Shown one piece after another: positions 46,460 through 58,368 of a DNA stretch of 64,000 bases (position 1 is the stretch's first letter; the number at the start of each line of letters is the position of its first letter). Below the pieces are notes generated by a model. That model ran no database searches, was not told where the DNA came from, and worked only from the letters and a program-made list of their open reading frames with translations. This DNA is from Isoetes taiwanensis (lineage: Eukaryota > Streptophyta > Lycopodiopsida > Isoetales > Isoetaceae), in NCBI GenBank assembly GCA_021234155.1, contig JAJEKV010000075.1:4931802-4995801 (forward strand), read 5' to 3'. Position numbers and translations under genes: made by a program.

Positions 46460-48227
46460 TTAGTATGGAGGAGGAGAAGGGGATGCAGTGGGGGGGCAAG
46501 GAGGGGGTGAAGCAGGGGTTGGGGTGGGTTTGGGAATGAAAGGAGGTGATTTTTTGATGGGAGAAGGGGGAGGATGATGGGGGAGGCTTGGGGGCAACAA
46601 CAGGAGGTTTGGGGGGTGGTTTTTTTCACAACAGGTCCAGGATGGTAAGGAGCAGGGAAGGGGGTTTTGGTTTAGAGTGTGGGGGGCAAGGGGGTGGTTT
46701 CTTGACAACAGGACCAGAGTGGTAAGGAGGTGGCTTGTGGGAAGGAGGAGGATGAGGCTTTGGAGGAGGTGGCTTGTGAGCAGGGGGTTTGGGGGGAGGA
46801 TGAACAGGGGTTTGGGAGGAGGCTTGAAAACAGGGGGTTTGGGTGGAGGCTTGATGACAGGGGGATTGGGGGAGGCTTGATGACTGGTGGTTTGGGAGGA
46901 GGTTTGACAACAGGGGGTTTGGTGGGAGGAGGAGGTTTGACAACAGGGGGTTTGGGAGGGGGCTTAACAACAGGGGGCTTGGGTGGAGGCTTGACAACAG
47001 GAGGCTTGGGGGGTGGTTTTGCAGGGCCTGGAGTGTAAACAGGTGGGGAAGGAGTTGGAGTTGGAGATGGAGATGGAGTATGAAGTGGAGGTGGAGGAGG
47101 AGGAGGAATTGGAGTTGGGGGAGGACTTGGGATGGGAGTTGGGGCATAGACTGGAGGTGGACTTGGAGGGGTGACAACAGGGGATGGAACAGAGGGTGTT
47201 GGAGCTGGAGGTGGAGGGGGCTTCACCACAGGAGGAGGTTTCACCACAGGCGTGGGTGGGTGTTTCACCACAGGCGCGGGTGGAGGTTTGACCGCAGGCG
47301 GGGATGGAGGATTTGGAACGGGAGTATACACTGGAGGCGCCGGAGGAGGATTGGCCGGAGTCGGTCCATACACTGGGCCCGGATTTGACCCTGGCGGCCC
47401 CGGTATGACAATCGGATGGTGCGGTGGCAGCGGAGGAAAATCTATCGGAGCTCCCGGAACATGTGGAGGGAACTGAATCGGCGGATGGTTGAAATATGGT
47501 GGCAGCGCTGGAAATGGAGGAAAAAAACCAGGAAATCCAGGAGGTGGAGTTTTGCTAGAGCCCCCTGTCGCAGGCGGAAGCAGTGGCTGCGAATATATCG
47601 TTGGCTTAACAGAAGGGAGCTCTGTGACAGAGGCAGCGAGGGACGAGCACGAAGGCGATGGATTTGTAGGTCTAAAAGCGAAAGGCCCAACCGTGTATTC
47701 GAGCTCATGCGTTGCACTTGCAGCAGAAAATCCTCTTTCTGAGACATCCACTCCGGCAATACCTTTGTTGATGTTTGTAGCAGTCTTGCACTCTGCATCT
47801 GTGCTCTCTCCTAGTTGTAGCTTGCACTCTGACGCATCATTCTGCATTGTTTTGAGCTCAAAAATGCCATTCTTGTTGCTGTATCCATGGCTCGAAGACA
47901 CGACCTTGCCGCTTTTATCCTTGCATACCAGGATCACTTGGGCACCTGGGATAAATAGTATAAATGGGTTAGTTTTAGTTATGACAAGTGAGACATAAAT
48001 GCATCAAGGCACGACACAACGGTTATTAAGTTATGAATCCAAAACCCAAAATCTAAAAAGCAAAGCAGCATTTTGATACCGGAGAGAGGAACGGTTCTAT
48101 GCTGAACCAGAGCTTCGTCGAAACAGCGGTCGCAGAAGATGGTTCCGGTGATCTTTGCAGCCAAAACGGTGGTGAAACAGAGTTGAAGAAACAGAAACAG
48201 AAACAGTGCTGTTAAGAGCTTGGCCAT
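46460..48227 (-). CDS. Secreted Pollen_Ole_e_1 / proline-rich wall protein
   Basis: Two exons on minus: 48080-48227 (ATG at 48227) and 47945 down to a TAA at 46460-46462. Exon 1 gives a signal peptide (MAKLLTALFLFLFLQLCF) and GTIFCDRC; exon 2 continues GAQVILVCKD and further Cys (SECKLQLG, DAECKTAT), the Ole e 1-type Cys domain of about 130 residues. A long Pro-rich region follows with PPVYTP, KPPPKPPVVKPPP and PVVKPPPVVKP repeats. This layout matches plant PRP2/PRP4-like cell-wall proteins. The frame is clean to about 46866, then changes at about 46862, 46806, 46664, 46622 and 46555; following the Pro-rich frame each time leads to SPSPPPY and TAA. Breaks lie in or beside C or A runs, so they may be sequencing errors or true decay. 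Confidence 0.8.
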
Positions 48228-48417
48228 CTCCGAAACGCTGCGCCCCCTTCTCAATCCATCGAGCAACACATTGCGAAGAGGCTAGCGCCCAATATAAGAT
48301 GCCTTCCTTCTTTTTATCTGAGCTATGGAGCCAACATTTCTACAAATGTGCATGGCATTGGCTGACATGCGTTCACGAGATCGCAGTAGAATGTGGTGGG
48401 CCTTTCTTCTTCTGTGG

Positions 48418-48419
<2 letters not shown>

Positions 48420-48451
<32 letters not shown>
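48420..48451. repeat. Poly(T) tract of about 32
   Basis: A pure T run beside GAACTATTGCAATG. On minus this reads as a poly(A) tail after CATTGCAATAGTTC, so it may mark the 3' end of a short retroposon inserted on minus upstream of the proline-rich protein gene. No matching target duplication was found. Confidence 0.7.
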
Positions 48452-49638
48452 AACTATTGCAATGTATGCATCCGTCCCAAAGTCCTTTTCACCTTTGCCA
48501 AGCTAAAGTATTGAGCTACAGCGACGGTAACAGCCGCAACACGATGCCGCCAGCGTACAACATGGATTTGGGGCCCTTTTTTCTTTTGGGTTAATTTTTC
48601 TCTGTTTCCTGCAACATTTCTGAATGGTGCAGAATTGCAGCTGGTATCATGGGCTTGTGAAGAGGCGAGATTTTTACACCATCTATCGGCCATGCCATTT
48701 GCAGCAGGCAACTGCGTGACACAGGACTGTCAACTGGACGGTTAGCATCCCTCCATTATCCTGGAGATAAATCTGTACCGTCCTCTGGATTTACAGTGTT
48801 ACAGGCAAATAGACACTTGGCACCTCCTCCAATTCCAATACCCTTAACGCTGAAAGAAAGGGGGCATGCAAAAAGCTGCATCTCTTGTTTGTCCTAAAAC
48901 TTTTACCTCACTTGTACCAATTTATGTCTCTAATTTTATATTGCTAGTCCTTTTACCGCCACATTTCTTCATCCTCCCTCGCAATCCCTAAAGTCGTGTC
49001 TCACTAATGAATAACACTTTTTAGTTGCATATAGGCCTATGGTCTTTTTTTCTTAATAACCTGGACTTTGTCACGTTGCTTAAAAGAGAGCTATTGCATC
49101 CCTTTAAGCTTCACATTCTTCCCCCAACACCTTGTCATGTAGTGGCCAGATGTTGTAATCATACCAACAAGAAGCCAATTTCTCATTGTACTTATCCTAT
49201 TTTAGCAAAATTCTTGTCCATAGCATGTACATTGGATACTTTGTTCATATATCATACATAATCCCAATTGTGAGAGTACAAATTGTTAACATGCATCATC
49301 GGGGGAATATGTGGTAGGTGGCACTATGGTGACGTCGAATTCGTGTTCCCTTCTCATCAATATTTGTATTCCAAATCATGGAACCCTCTAGATGCAACCC
49401 TGCAAACAAGGAGACAATGACATGCACATGGAGTCATTGGCTATGGACAAAGATTTCTTAGAACTTTTTCCTACAGTTGGACTCTGTTTTAACTGCATAC
49501 AATTCAACAAGTCTCTTCCAAATGAGCCTTGTTGGATTGCCTAAGATTACTATACTGTAAAGTTTCAGGAGTTCGTGGTAGAAGTCAGAAACAACAAAAG
49601 GTCTATAATGATATTTTTAAACATATACATATGGTACA
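48452..49638. other. Spacer upstream of the proline-rich gene
   Basis: No gene is recognised. Part of the promoter region of the minus-strand wall-protein gene may extend here, broken by the poly(T) tract. Confidence 0.4.
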
Positions 49639-49890
49639 TAGATGCTCTCGTTAACGAGTGCTTTATATAATTTAAGAAAGTTCGTTCTTAAGAAGCCAGC
49701 AAAATGCAAGGATTCTTCTTCATCCTATCAATTATGTGCTTCTTAATAGAAATATATTATCTTTATGTAGATGCTCTCATTGACCATTGCTTTATATAAT
49801 TTAGGAAAGTTCTTTCTTAAAAATGGAGCAAAATGCAATGATTCTTCTTCATCCTATCAACTGTATGCTTCTTAATAGAATTCTATTATA
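49639..49890. repeat. 128-bp tandem duplication
   Basis: Two adjacent copies start TAGATGCTCTC at 49639 and 49767 and share GCTTTATATAATTTA and GATTCTTCTTCATCCTATCAA. They differ at many single bases, so the duplication is old. Confidence 0.9.
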
Positions 49891-50999
49891 TTTTGTCCAA
49901 TTAAGTTTTGCAGCATTACAACCCTTCCTTAATACTTAGTAAGATCATGTGCACTTTCCTCAATACCCAATACTTATGTCAAGATCGTTCTATTTCTAAT
50001 GAATCATTGAATCATCAATTGTCTAGAAGATTAGTTCCTCCACGTGGCCAACGATTTTCTCAATCTTATACAGTAATACTACCCATAGGGTTTTTAAATA
50101 TTCACACAATTACCAAGGTATTGGATAGTGTGCTTGTTTTTGATGACTAAGATTTGAGCTACTTGCTTATGACCCCTTTCCAAACCCACAAGAATGCATG
50201 TGCATGCATTATGTGCTATGTATTAATATAAATAGAAGCAACACTTTATCCATGAAGGCTATTTTTAATACTCATGCCTGCCATAAAAAGGAAAAGCAAC
50301 TTAAAAACGACAAATAAATGGTGAGGAATCAGGATTCATGATGGATAGGGATGCAACTAGTTATGTGCTAGAGTCCAATTTTGTGAAAGCTATTCATACG
50401 ATGGTCATGTGCTATGTGGCCCCAAGCATAGAAATGCCAAGTTCATAAGAAGAAGAGCCATTTGTACTACTATATTTATACTTTTTTGGGAGGAACGTTA
50501 GGTCGTGAATATGCCACTCTGTCATTTGAGATATCGAAGATATATAGTATTCATGCAAAGCTCCATGTGTGTCTTTCAATCTTCGTGCTTTTTATTGTAC
50601 AACATATACTTCTTAGAGTTCTAACTTGAATAATCTTATTGCAAAAACCAACTTTATAGCAAGCAGGTTAGTAAAGGCCAAATTAGAGTTCCCCAGTTGA
50701 AAAGGGAGGCATCTTGGAAATTGAAAATTGAAATAATACGTAGACCATCGGATCTTAAAATCTTGATATGGGTTTGATGGCCATCGATTCCCCATAGAGA
50801 AATGAGTCAATATAGGTTGCTTTTCTCAGAGTCAATTTTGCTTTCAATCTTTCATATAGGTTGCTTTTCTCAGAGTCAATTTTGCAAGATGGCGAGAGGC
50901 AACAATGGCACCTAGTGATGCATGGAGAGGATTTTTGGAGCAGAACAAAGCAGAACAAAGGGCTGAACAAACATTGGAGCAAACAAAACAACGATGCTT
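49891..50999. other. Spacer with a 32-bp direct repeat
   Basis: No gene is recognised. A perfect 32-bp direct repeat occurs at 50810-50841 and 50854-50885. The segment just before 51000 is partly copied at about 51250-51301. Confidence 0.5.
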
Positions 51000-52949
51000 C
51001 ACTACTACAAAAGCGACGGTTTGCAACGTCAGTAGCAACGCCCCAGCAGTATGCCAATGACGTCAAAGGTCGCATGCACATGCTTTAGTGATGTTTAGTC
51101 GCAGTGCAATGTACTTTGCAATTGCAACGATGTTAATATTGTAGAAACGTATGCCATATGTCATTTTACCATTATAAAAACGTTGCGCATATGTTGCTAA
51201 AATATACCCTCTACGTCAGATAACACCTTCAAAAGCTCATCACATATTTGGAGCTGAGCAAGGCAGAACATCGATCGGGAGTAAACAAAACAATGATGCT
51301 TCACTACTACAAAAGGAAAAGTTTGCAACATCAGTAGCAACGTTCCAACGACATGCCAATGATGTCAAAGGTCGCATGCACATGCTTTAGTCATTTCAAA
51401 TGACGACGCAATGCAATGCATGTCGCAATTGCAATGATGTTTTAGAAACATACAATATATGTCATTTTAATATCCTAAACACGTTGCCCATACGTTGCTC
51501 AGATGTACCCTCATCGTCATATATAAATCATAAAAATACATACCCAAAATTTTATGAGGTGTACCCTCCACATTGCATAACACCCTCGGAAAGTTTGGTT
51601 GGCTGGCGTTCTGCTCCCATCTCCAACCCCGTGGTGACATGTGTCATTTTTCCAACCCTGAAAGCGGCCTAAAATTGCACTACACTAAAGAATTATGTGC
51701 ACAACTTATCTTTTAGAATACAATGCAGAATGCATTCCAGAATGAAGACCAGAATGCACTCCAGAATATGGTTAAGAATGTCAATACAAGAAGTAAACAA
51801 AATTAAGCAATTTACACATTCAAAAGTTTAGATTTTCATTTACAATTCAAAGTTTACATTTGGAAGTTCATCCAAGTTCTCAAAATACTTGATGAAAGAT
51901 TCAAAATTCACACTTAAACAAAGCAGAATTAATAAAGACACAACAGAACTAAAGTCATTGCACTTTCACTTCAATATCTTCTTGACAAGCTCCCCTAGAT
52001 CGAAGCTGCCACCAGAAACTGAAGAAAATGCCGAGCACAAAAAAAGCACAAAAGGCAAGAAAATGCTAGAAAATGTCCAACCATTACAACCTTTCAAAGA
52101 CTAAAAACCTTGAAAAACTGATAAAAAACAAGTAAAAAGTTAGTAAAACACAAAAAGAAGCAAACTTAACAAGAAAACAAAAAAATTACCTGAAATCGAG
52201 GGATATTTCGTCCAAATGACAAACTGGATGGATCTTTCGTCAATGCGCCTTCAAATCGGCCAAAATATGAGGATCTTTAACAATATTATGCTACTTATAT
52301 AAGAACACATGTCAGAACCAAAAAACCAAGCAATACTTCCGCACAAGAGCCGCCAAAATCTTCTCCTAGGTCCTGAGAACCTTAAGCAAAGGTCTTCAAG
52401 CACTCCGTTGAAGCAGCGCCACAGTCGAAGAACAAGAAAAATGAGGCGCCATAGCCAAAGATGACCAGAGACGCAGAAGAAAGGAAGGAAAAATAAAAGA
52501 CCATCACTTTTATATGGTGACATGGCCCTGATGATGTGGTAGAATACCAGCCAACCAAACTTTCCGTAAGGCCAAAGGCCCCTTTCTGGCCTGTCAAGGT
52601 GGCCTCCGCACTCTGCGCGTCGCACATACAAAACATAAAGCTCGTCACATATAAAACATAAAATACATATTCAAATTTTTATTTCATGTAGATGCAGCAA
52701 TTTACGTCGTAATAACGACTTCCTTTGTCGCACTTACGACATAAGATGCCATTAGTAGGATGTGAAACATCGTACGACATAGGACGTCATTGGGCATCTG
52801 ACCAAATATTCCAACCGTGATATGAGATGTTCCACCTATAGCAACATTCAAATTTTGTGCGACATCATGGGAACTTGCGTAAATTCTATGATGCAGACAT
52901 TCGATATATATTGCAAACTGGCGTCATAAAAACCCCTCTTCTAGTAGTG
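51000..52949. mobile_element. Non-autonomous CACTA element
   Basis: The left end is CACTACTACAAAAG and the right end, read on minus, CACTACTAGAAGAG. CTT flanks both (50997-50999 and 52950-52952), the 3-bp duplication expected of CACTA transposons. Short motifs such as GCAACG, CGACAT and ACGTC crowd both subterminal regions, as is usual for the family. A second left terminus lies at 51302 (see findings). A 25-bp inverted repeat with two mismatches lies inside (51588-51612 and 52541-52565). No transposase frame is recognisable. Confidence 0.8.
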
Positions 52950-52952
52950 CTT

Positions 52953-55369
52953 ATTAGTGGTTTTTCATGCAGAGTTTGCCTTTGTTGAAGGAAAAGCTAA
53001 AAGTGCACGATGCAATCGAGAAGAAGAAGAAGACGTAATCTTAACAAGAAGAAGAAGTAATCTTAACGTCATGTCACTTGGTAGCATCTGATTAGAAATA
53101 TGATATACACACATCATACAATATAATTGCTTTGTTGGAACTTTAATTGAATTCAACTCTGGTGGCCTCGAACTTAATAAGATATTTTTGTTTTAAGACA
53201 AGTGTATAACTAGTAGACCACACATTTAAGAAGATAGTTGATATATCTCTATAATATACTTACTGCGAACATGTGACAAGCTTCATCCTGATCCACACTC
53301 AAAATTTTCACCCTTCTATGTTAAACTTCTATGTCGGCTCGGGGGAATGGATCAAGCTCAACAAGGTTTTAAGTTAAATATTTATGTATACTGGGTTAAT
53401 CTATATGGATTTTAAGTGGAATAAATACTTTAGCAAAAACCATAGCCTTGAAATGGTTTATATTGATAATGATATGGCTGATAATGGGGTCATGCTTAAA
53501 CGGGTGAAGATGGGAGGGAAAATGGCAGGCGACCAGCGCCTTCACGACCCTAACCTATAAGGTACTTTACAATCTTGATTCAGAGAGAGAGATTTTCCTG
53601 TGGATGGCTCAAAGGTGAGAGTGCCCATTTATGGGAAAGTTTGGTGTACAATCGATTCTTTTCAGAAGAATTGTTTACGCCCATTTTTCCCTGGTTCCCC
53701 AATCAGAGGTGGAACTTCTTGAATCTTGGCTTGGGGAGTTTGTAGGGGATAGGAATTCAAGCGCGGCAGGAGTTTTTCACACTCATTGTTCGTGTGTAGA
53801 GAGTAAAATATGTAGCATAATAACAGGGGGTTTTTTTTGTATTTCTGTACGGTTTTTGCCATGGTTTTTATATGATTTGATGGGCGTATTGCGCGAGCCA
53901 TACTAATCAGTATTTCTAGAGTGCGCCGCGTATTTTATTTCTTAAATTCCATATCTTCAATGGTTTACCCCTTTTTATTTTTATTTCTATGATTTATTTA
54001 AAATTTACCCCTTCTTTTATGATTTATTTAAAACTGGTCTGCATGCAGGGCTCGAGCCCTGTTACTTTAGGGTTAGCTGAAGCCATTTAGGTTTCTCCTG
54101 GTTCTGCAGGCATAAGGCAAAGCAACAACGATGCTGTCGAAATTCGACTATGCAGCAAGGTTTGGATTGCTGGAGCTCCTTAGAGACGACCTATCTCAGA
54201 GGTTCTTCATTGCAGTTTTGTCTGTGCTTTGATCAGCATACAACGCACATGAGGATGGAAAACCTAATGGAAAAAAATTATTATTATCTTCAGTGCCACT
54301 TCCAGTGCCTTGAACTCGAAGGGAAGAGTATCAGGCGAGATATCCACATGATTACATAAACATTAACCTGGAGCAGATTCTCCCCATCTTTCCATGCCAG
54401 GCCTAATGTAGTTTGTTTTCAGGGTTTTATGCCTGCTTGGGTGTTGTTTGGATCTGTACTTGCATGACCATTCAATTCGACTCAACAAATCCGTCTGTAG
54501 GTTGCTTGCAAAAAATCGGCTTTTTCAGGTTCGATTCTTCCTCTGGGATTCAGTGATCAATCAAGGTTCCACGTTCAACAATTTGCAGGATTTTTTTGCC
54601 TAAAACTAGCTCAACTGGCCTGTTCTTTTTGTGGCTTCTGGAAATAAGCCACTATTTTGCTTCTGGGCCCAATCAACCTCTTAACCTCTTCCAGCTCCAG
54701 CAATCTCAATCAGTGGCTTGAATCGTTTGTTATTTCCACATAAGAGATGCTGGGTTGTCATCAATCCTTTGTAATCGTTTGTCATCAACGGATTCTGAGA
54801 TCTTTGAGGTAAGATGTTTTGACCCTGAATAGCCTGGTCTTCTGGCTTTTAAGCCGCCAATTTTTCTTCTGGCATTTTCGTTCTTGTTGCAGTGTCACTT
54901 TCAAGTTTCTTGATCTTCGATCATCTCACATCGTATAAAAAGCCTGAGGTTAGAGCTTTTTTTCACGCTTATAAGCGGCTATAAATGATCTTTGTCAAGG
55001 CATCTTCCAACATTTCTATATTTCCAATGTTTGCGAGGAATGTAAATGGTCTGCTTGGTGTTATTTTCATGGTTCCCTTTTACTCTGTTGAATCCGTAAG
55101 TCCTATGCAGTATCTAGTCTTGTTGGCAGTGTATTCTTATGTGCTGCAGCATCATTATTAATTTTGCCCTCCCTTAATGCAGTTAGTTCCATTGTGGAAT
55201 CCAACAATTTCCTTAGCTTGTGGAATTCTCATGAGAGATCTGCTATGAGGCATTTCGCGATGTATTGTTTTATTTCGTTTTAAGAGCTAGAACCTCGAGA
55301 TACAATCCATGGTAGCTAATTTCGATGATGCAAGGGCTAGACAGAAAGATCAAGGAGTTTATTGCCAAC
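52953..55369. other. Spacer, no supported gene
   Basis: Open frames at 53631-53906 and 54150-54359 show no known domain. The part from about 54000 has a mixed composition that may be gene-derived, possibly upstream sequence of the PPR remnant that follows. Confidence 0.35.
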
Positions 55370-55680
55370 TTTTTGTAGGCAAGGTAGGCTTAAAGAGGCA
55401 AAGGATTTTCTAGATGAACAAGAATTTTACAATGATGCCTCTTGGTTATTCTTATTTATTGGGAAGGCGGGCCGGGCCAAGGCTTTATCGGAGGGCGAAG
55501 TTTCATCTTCACATTAATAGAAGTGGTTTTACGGAGTAGTCTTTTTTTTTAGGAACCCGCTCATTCGGATGTATGGTAAATGTGGCGGTTTGGATGACGA
55601 ATCAAGCATTATTTGATTCCAAATGGGGAAGCGGATGGTTGAACAAGCTTGGTTTTGGCAACCGTAGTTCTAATGCATTG
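55370..55680 (+). pseudogene. PPR protein fragment, decayed
   Basis: Short matches in changing frames: RQGRLKEAKDF near 55375, HINRSGFTE followed by a stop near 55518-55544, and RMYGKCGGLDD near 55567-55600, followed by a stop and KR-V. Such phrases are standard in PLS-class PPR proteins of organelle RNA editing (for example LxxMYGKCGSLDDA). Stops and frameshifts show it is dead. The family is inferred from these motifs only. Confidence 0.55.
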
Positions 55681-56107
55681 AGAGATAATATGTAGCATTA
55701 TAACAGGGGATAATGCCATAATGTGGTTTTTCCAAAGAAGAATTTGTTTGGCGGCTTCGGGGATGATTATAAATCATATCTTGTTTTTGATCCTATGAAT
55801 ATTCTTATTTGTGGATGCCAATGCCAGTTATGATTGCCATTTCTTTTGTATTGATGCTCCCTCTTTGTGGAATTAAATTTGTTTTACATATGCCATATGC
55901 TTTATGAATGCTTGCCATGGCAAAACAGGCTTGCATTGATACCAGCACATGTTACCATATGCACTAGCATATGCATGACAATGTGCAGATTTTGACAGTT
56001 GATTCTCTTGGACTAGTGGCAATGGGAACAATTTGTTTGTCTTGATGTTTTTGTGCTTTTTAGTAATTAATATTTAGGTCCATAACATTTACCTATGTTT
56101 GCGTTAG
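55681..56107. other. Spacer
   Basis: AT-rich DNA between the PPR remnant and the GGGCCC-hairpin repeat. No gene is recognised. Confidence 0.4.
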
Positions 56108-56235
56108 TTAGGGCCCGAAGGGCCCAAATTTTTTTTTAATATAACAATCAACAGACAACTACCATTAACATTTTTAATACAAACCATTGCATTTAACACA
56201 TTATAATTAAAATCCCCCTTAAACCCCCTTTGGTT
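56108..56235. repeat. GGGCCC-hairpin repeat, copy 2
   Basis: This copy starts TTAGGGCCCGAAGGGCCCAA, with a perfect six-base GGGCCC palindrome pair around GAA, then a T run, ATATAACAATCAACA and ends CCCCCTTAAACCCCCTTTGG. It parallels 44796-44935 over about 130 bp. The class is unknown. Confidence 0.7.
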
Positions 56236-56535
56236 TGGGTGCATATTCACACGGGGGGTTACGTAGGGCAGCGAGAGCTGTCGGATGGGCATATTTGCCC
56301 TTTATTCCTTGATCTTGACCGTACATAGCGATCCTCGTTTGTGGGGTATGCATGTACAAGTTTTTGTATACTGTATATTGAGATTTGTAAAATACTATAA
56401 GGTTTGAGAGAATATACTTAATGGTGTTAATTTTATACATGTATTATAAATATATCAGTTAGATCGCCGAGGTCAGATAGTGACAGATTTCGAAGAAAGA
56501 AAAGGTAAGGAAAAAAATAAAAAATAAGAGCAATT
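56236..56535. other. Spacer
   Basis: No gene is recognised between the repeat copy and the open frame that follows. Confidence 0.4.
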
Positions 56536-56982
56536 ATGGGACAGAATGTGGAAATGAGTAAGAATTTGGTACAGATGGGACAGATGGGACAACAATCGGG
56601 AACTGTGGAAAAAATGGCAGATTTGAGGGAAAAGGAAGTGTCAAGGACAGAGAAGAGTAATGACAAAATAGGAGAGATTATGGATTTGGTCCGTACCTTG
56701 AGTGAGAAAGGGCATAACCAGATCTAGGAGATCACTGGTCATTTGGCTGCGCTCGAGAAGGTAAAACAGGTAACAGACTTTGTAGTATTTGGAGATTTTC
56801 TTACGCCGCTTCTAGACATGGTGAATATCAGGAGAGCATATGGAGTTGGAATACTGCAGCGTCAGCAAGAAGCAAATGAAGTGCAACAAGAAGTGCGAAA
56901 GCAGTTACAGACTGCAAAAGAACCGGCATTTGTTGGTAAGCCCCTCAGAAATGCTGCTGTTGAAAGTAAGTTGAAATTTTGA
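56536..56982 (+). pseudogene. Coiled-coil-like frame with one TAG
   Basis: One reading frame of about 148 codons is interrupted by a TAG at 56725-56727. The protein is rich in Lys, Glu, Gln and Met (SKNLVQMGQMGQQ, RQQEANEVQQEVRKQL), suggesting helices or a coiled coil. No known family was recognised. It lies just upstream of LINE ORF1 sequence and could be unrelated host sequence or an upstream part of the element. Confidence 0.4.
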
Positions 56983-57107
56983 AAGTCCCGGGATCTTATT
57001 GGATGTATTCGTCATGAGGGAGTCCATCTTCTATTTCTCAAAAGTGAATTAGAGAGGATGGAACAGGGGATCTCAATTAACAGTATCAGATAGAATTCCC
57101 ATTCTTC

Positions 57108-57930
57108 ATGGTTGAATGTGGAAATAATCGGACGGCCAGTACGCTTCTTAAACAGAGTACCATCTCGAAGGCTAATACTTTCTTCCAGAAATGGTATCCA
57201 TCCTTTGAGCCGCAAAACTTCACTGAATTATTCCATCCAGCTTGGACCTCTCTACATGGTTTAAACCCCATGTATTGGAATGAACAATCCTTGCTCACTC
57301 TATTCCAACAGACTGGGAATCTTATAGAATGGAAAGTAACTCAGGACAAAGCCCCTAGAGTTTGTGGACTACTTCGAAAACCCTAAAACCTTGAAGTTGG
57401 CATGGCAAGGTCTTCCACAATCATGCTCAGCCTGTGGAATCAGGCTCCATAGTGGAGGGGTATGCAAAGGGACAAAAGAAGAGAAGGTTATATCTCAGCC
57501 ACACAATGGGGGAACTTCAAATCAAAAGGAAGAAAACTGGATCACTCCTTCTAAAGGTAAGCATGAGAGGCTCAGAAAAAATAAAAATGCCAGTGAGAAG
57601 AGAAGGAGAAGGAGACAAAGGATCAGAGCCGAGAAGAAGAAAGAGAAGGCAAAGGCAAAACTTGAACGGAATTCAGAGAAAAAACAAAAAAGTGAATGGA
57701 AGAAGAAGGTGCAGTTCTTGGAGGACTTATCCAAAGTGAAAGTACTCAACAACCCTGATTCCAAGGGGAAAGGGATTCTAGAGGAGAATTCTCCAATAGT
57801 TGTTTCTGCTCTTAAGTCAAGGCCCATGGCTCTCACAATAAATGAACTTATAATGCCTCTGGTAAAGGAGTATTCTTCCTCAGATGACTCCTCTGGTTAC
57901 AAAGACCCAGGTGGGACCGAGTTCCCCTAA
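57108..57930 (+). pseudogene. LINE ORF1: DUF4283-like plus CCHC knuckle, frameshifted
   Basis: The first frame (57108-57386) reads a Trp-rich gag core (FFQKWYPSFEPQNF, HPAWTSLHGLNPMYWN, LTLFQQTGNLIEW). A shift near 57370 leads to CSACGIRLHSGGVC, a CX2CX4HX4C zinc knuckle, then a very Lys/Arg/Glu-rich stretch and an acidic end at 57930. It would form the LINE nucleoprotein if whole. A second acidic frame (57942-58334) may be its continuation. Confidence 0.65.
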
Positions 57931-58368
57931 GACCTCCCCACTTGATCCTCCAAGTGAATCTCCCACTAATTCTCCCCTCCCAGCTTGTAGAACTCTTTCA
58001 AAAAGAGTTAGGAGTTGCTGAGGAAATTTTGGGGGCATCAATAGAACCAATTTATGCGAAGACTCTAGTTAAGATTCCTTCTCAATTGGAGCTACACGAA
58101 AAGGATCTTCAAGCAGCTGAAGAAAGGGAGCTTCCTACTATCCAGGAGGAGCTCCCAGAGGAGGTGCATAAAAAGCCTGCTGCTCAACTCGGAGATCTTA
58201 AGGACCCTTCCTCCAAGTTGTTTGGGAAGTTCTGGAATGATGGAGGAGGAAGTGATGAAGAAACAAGTTTTGAGACCTCTGAAGATCTGGTTAAGGAATC
58301 GGCTGAGCAAAATTGTGTTACACCTCTCTCATAGGTGAAAAGGAGACAAAAGAAGGTCTACGTTCCAT

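Noticed and set aside
46677-47476. Gly-rich proteins on + (46677-47476)
   Set aside because: They are mirror frames of the proline-rich repeats of the real minus-strand gene.
48420-48720. Complete retroposon upstream of the wall-protein gene
   Set aside because: Only the poly(T) tract supports it; no target duplication or recognised body was found.
52251-52648. Hydrophobic minus-strand frame as a membrane protein gene
   Set aside because: It lies inside the CACTA element, overlaps its internal inverted repeat and has no recognised family or gene structure.
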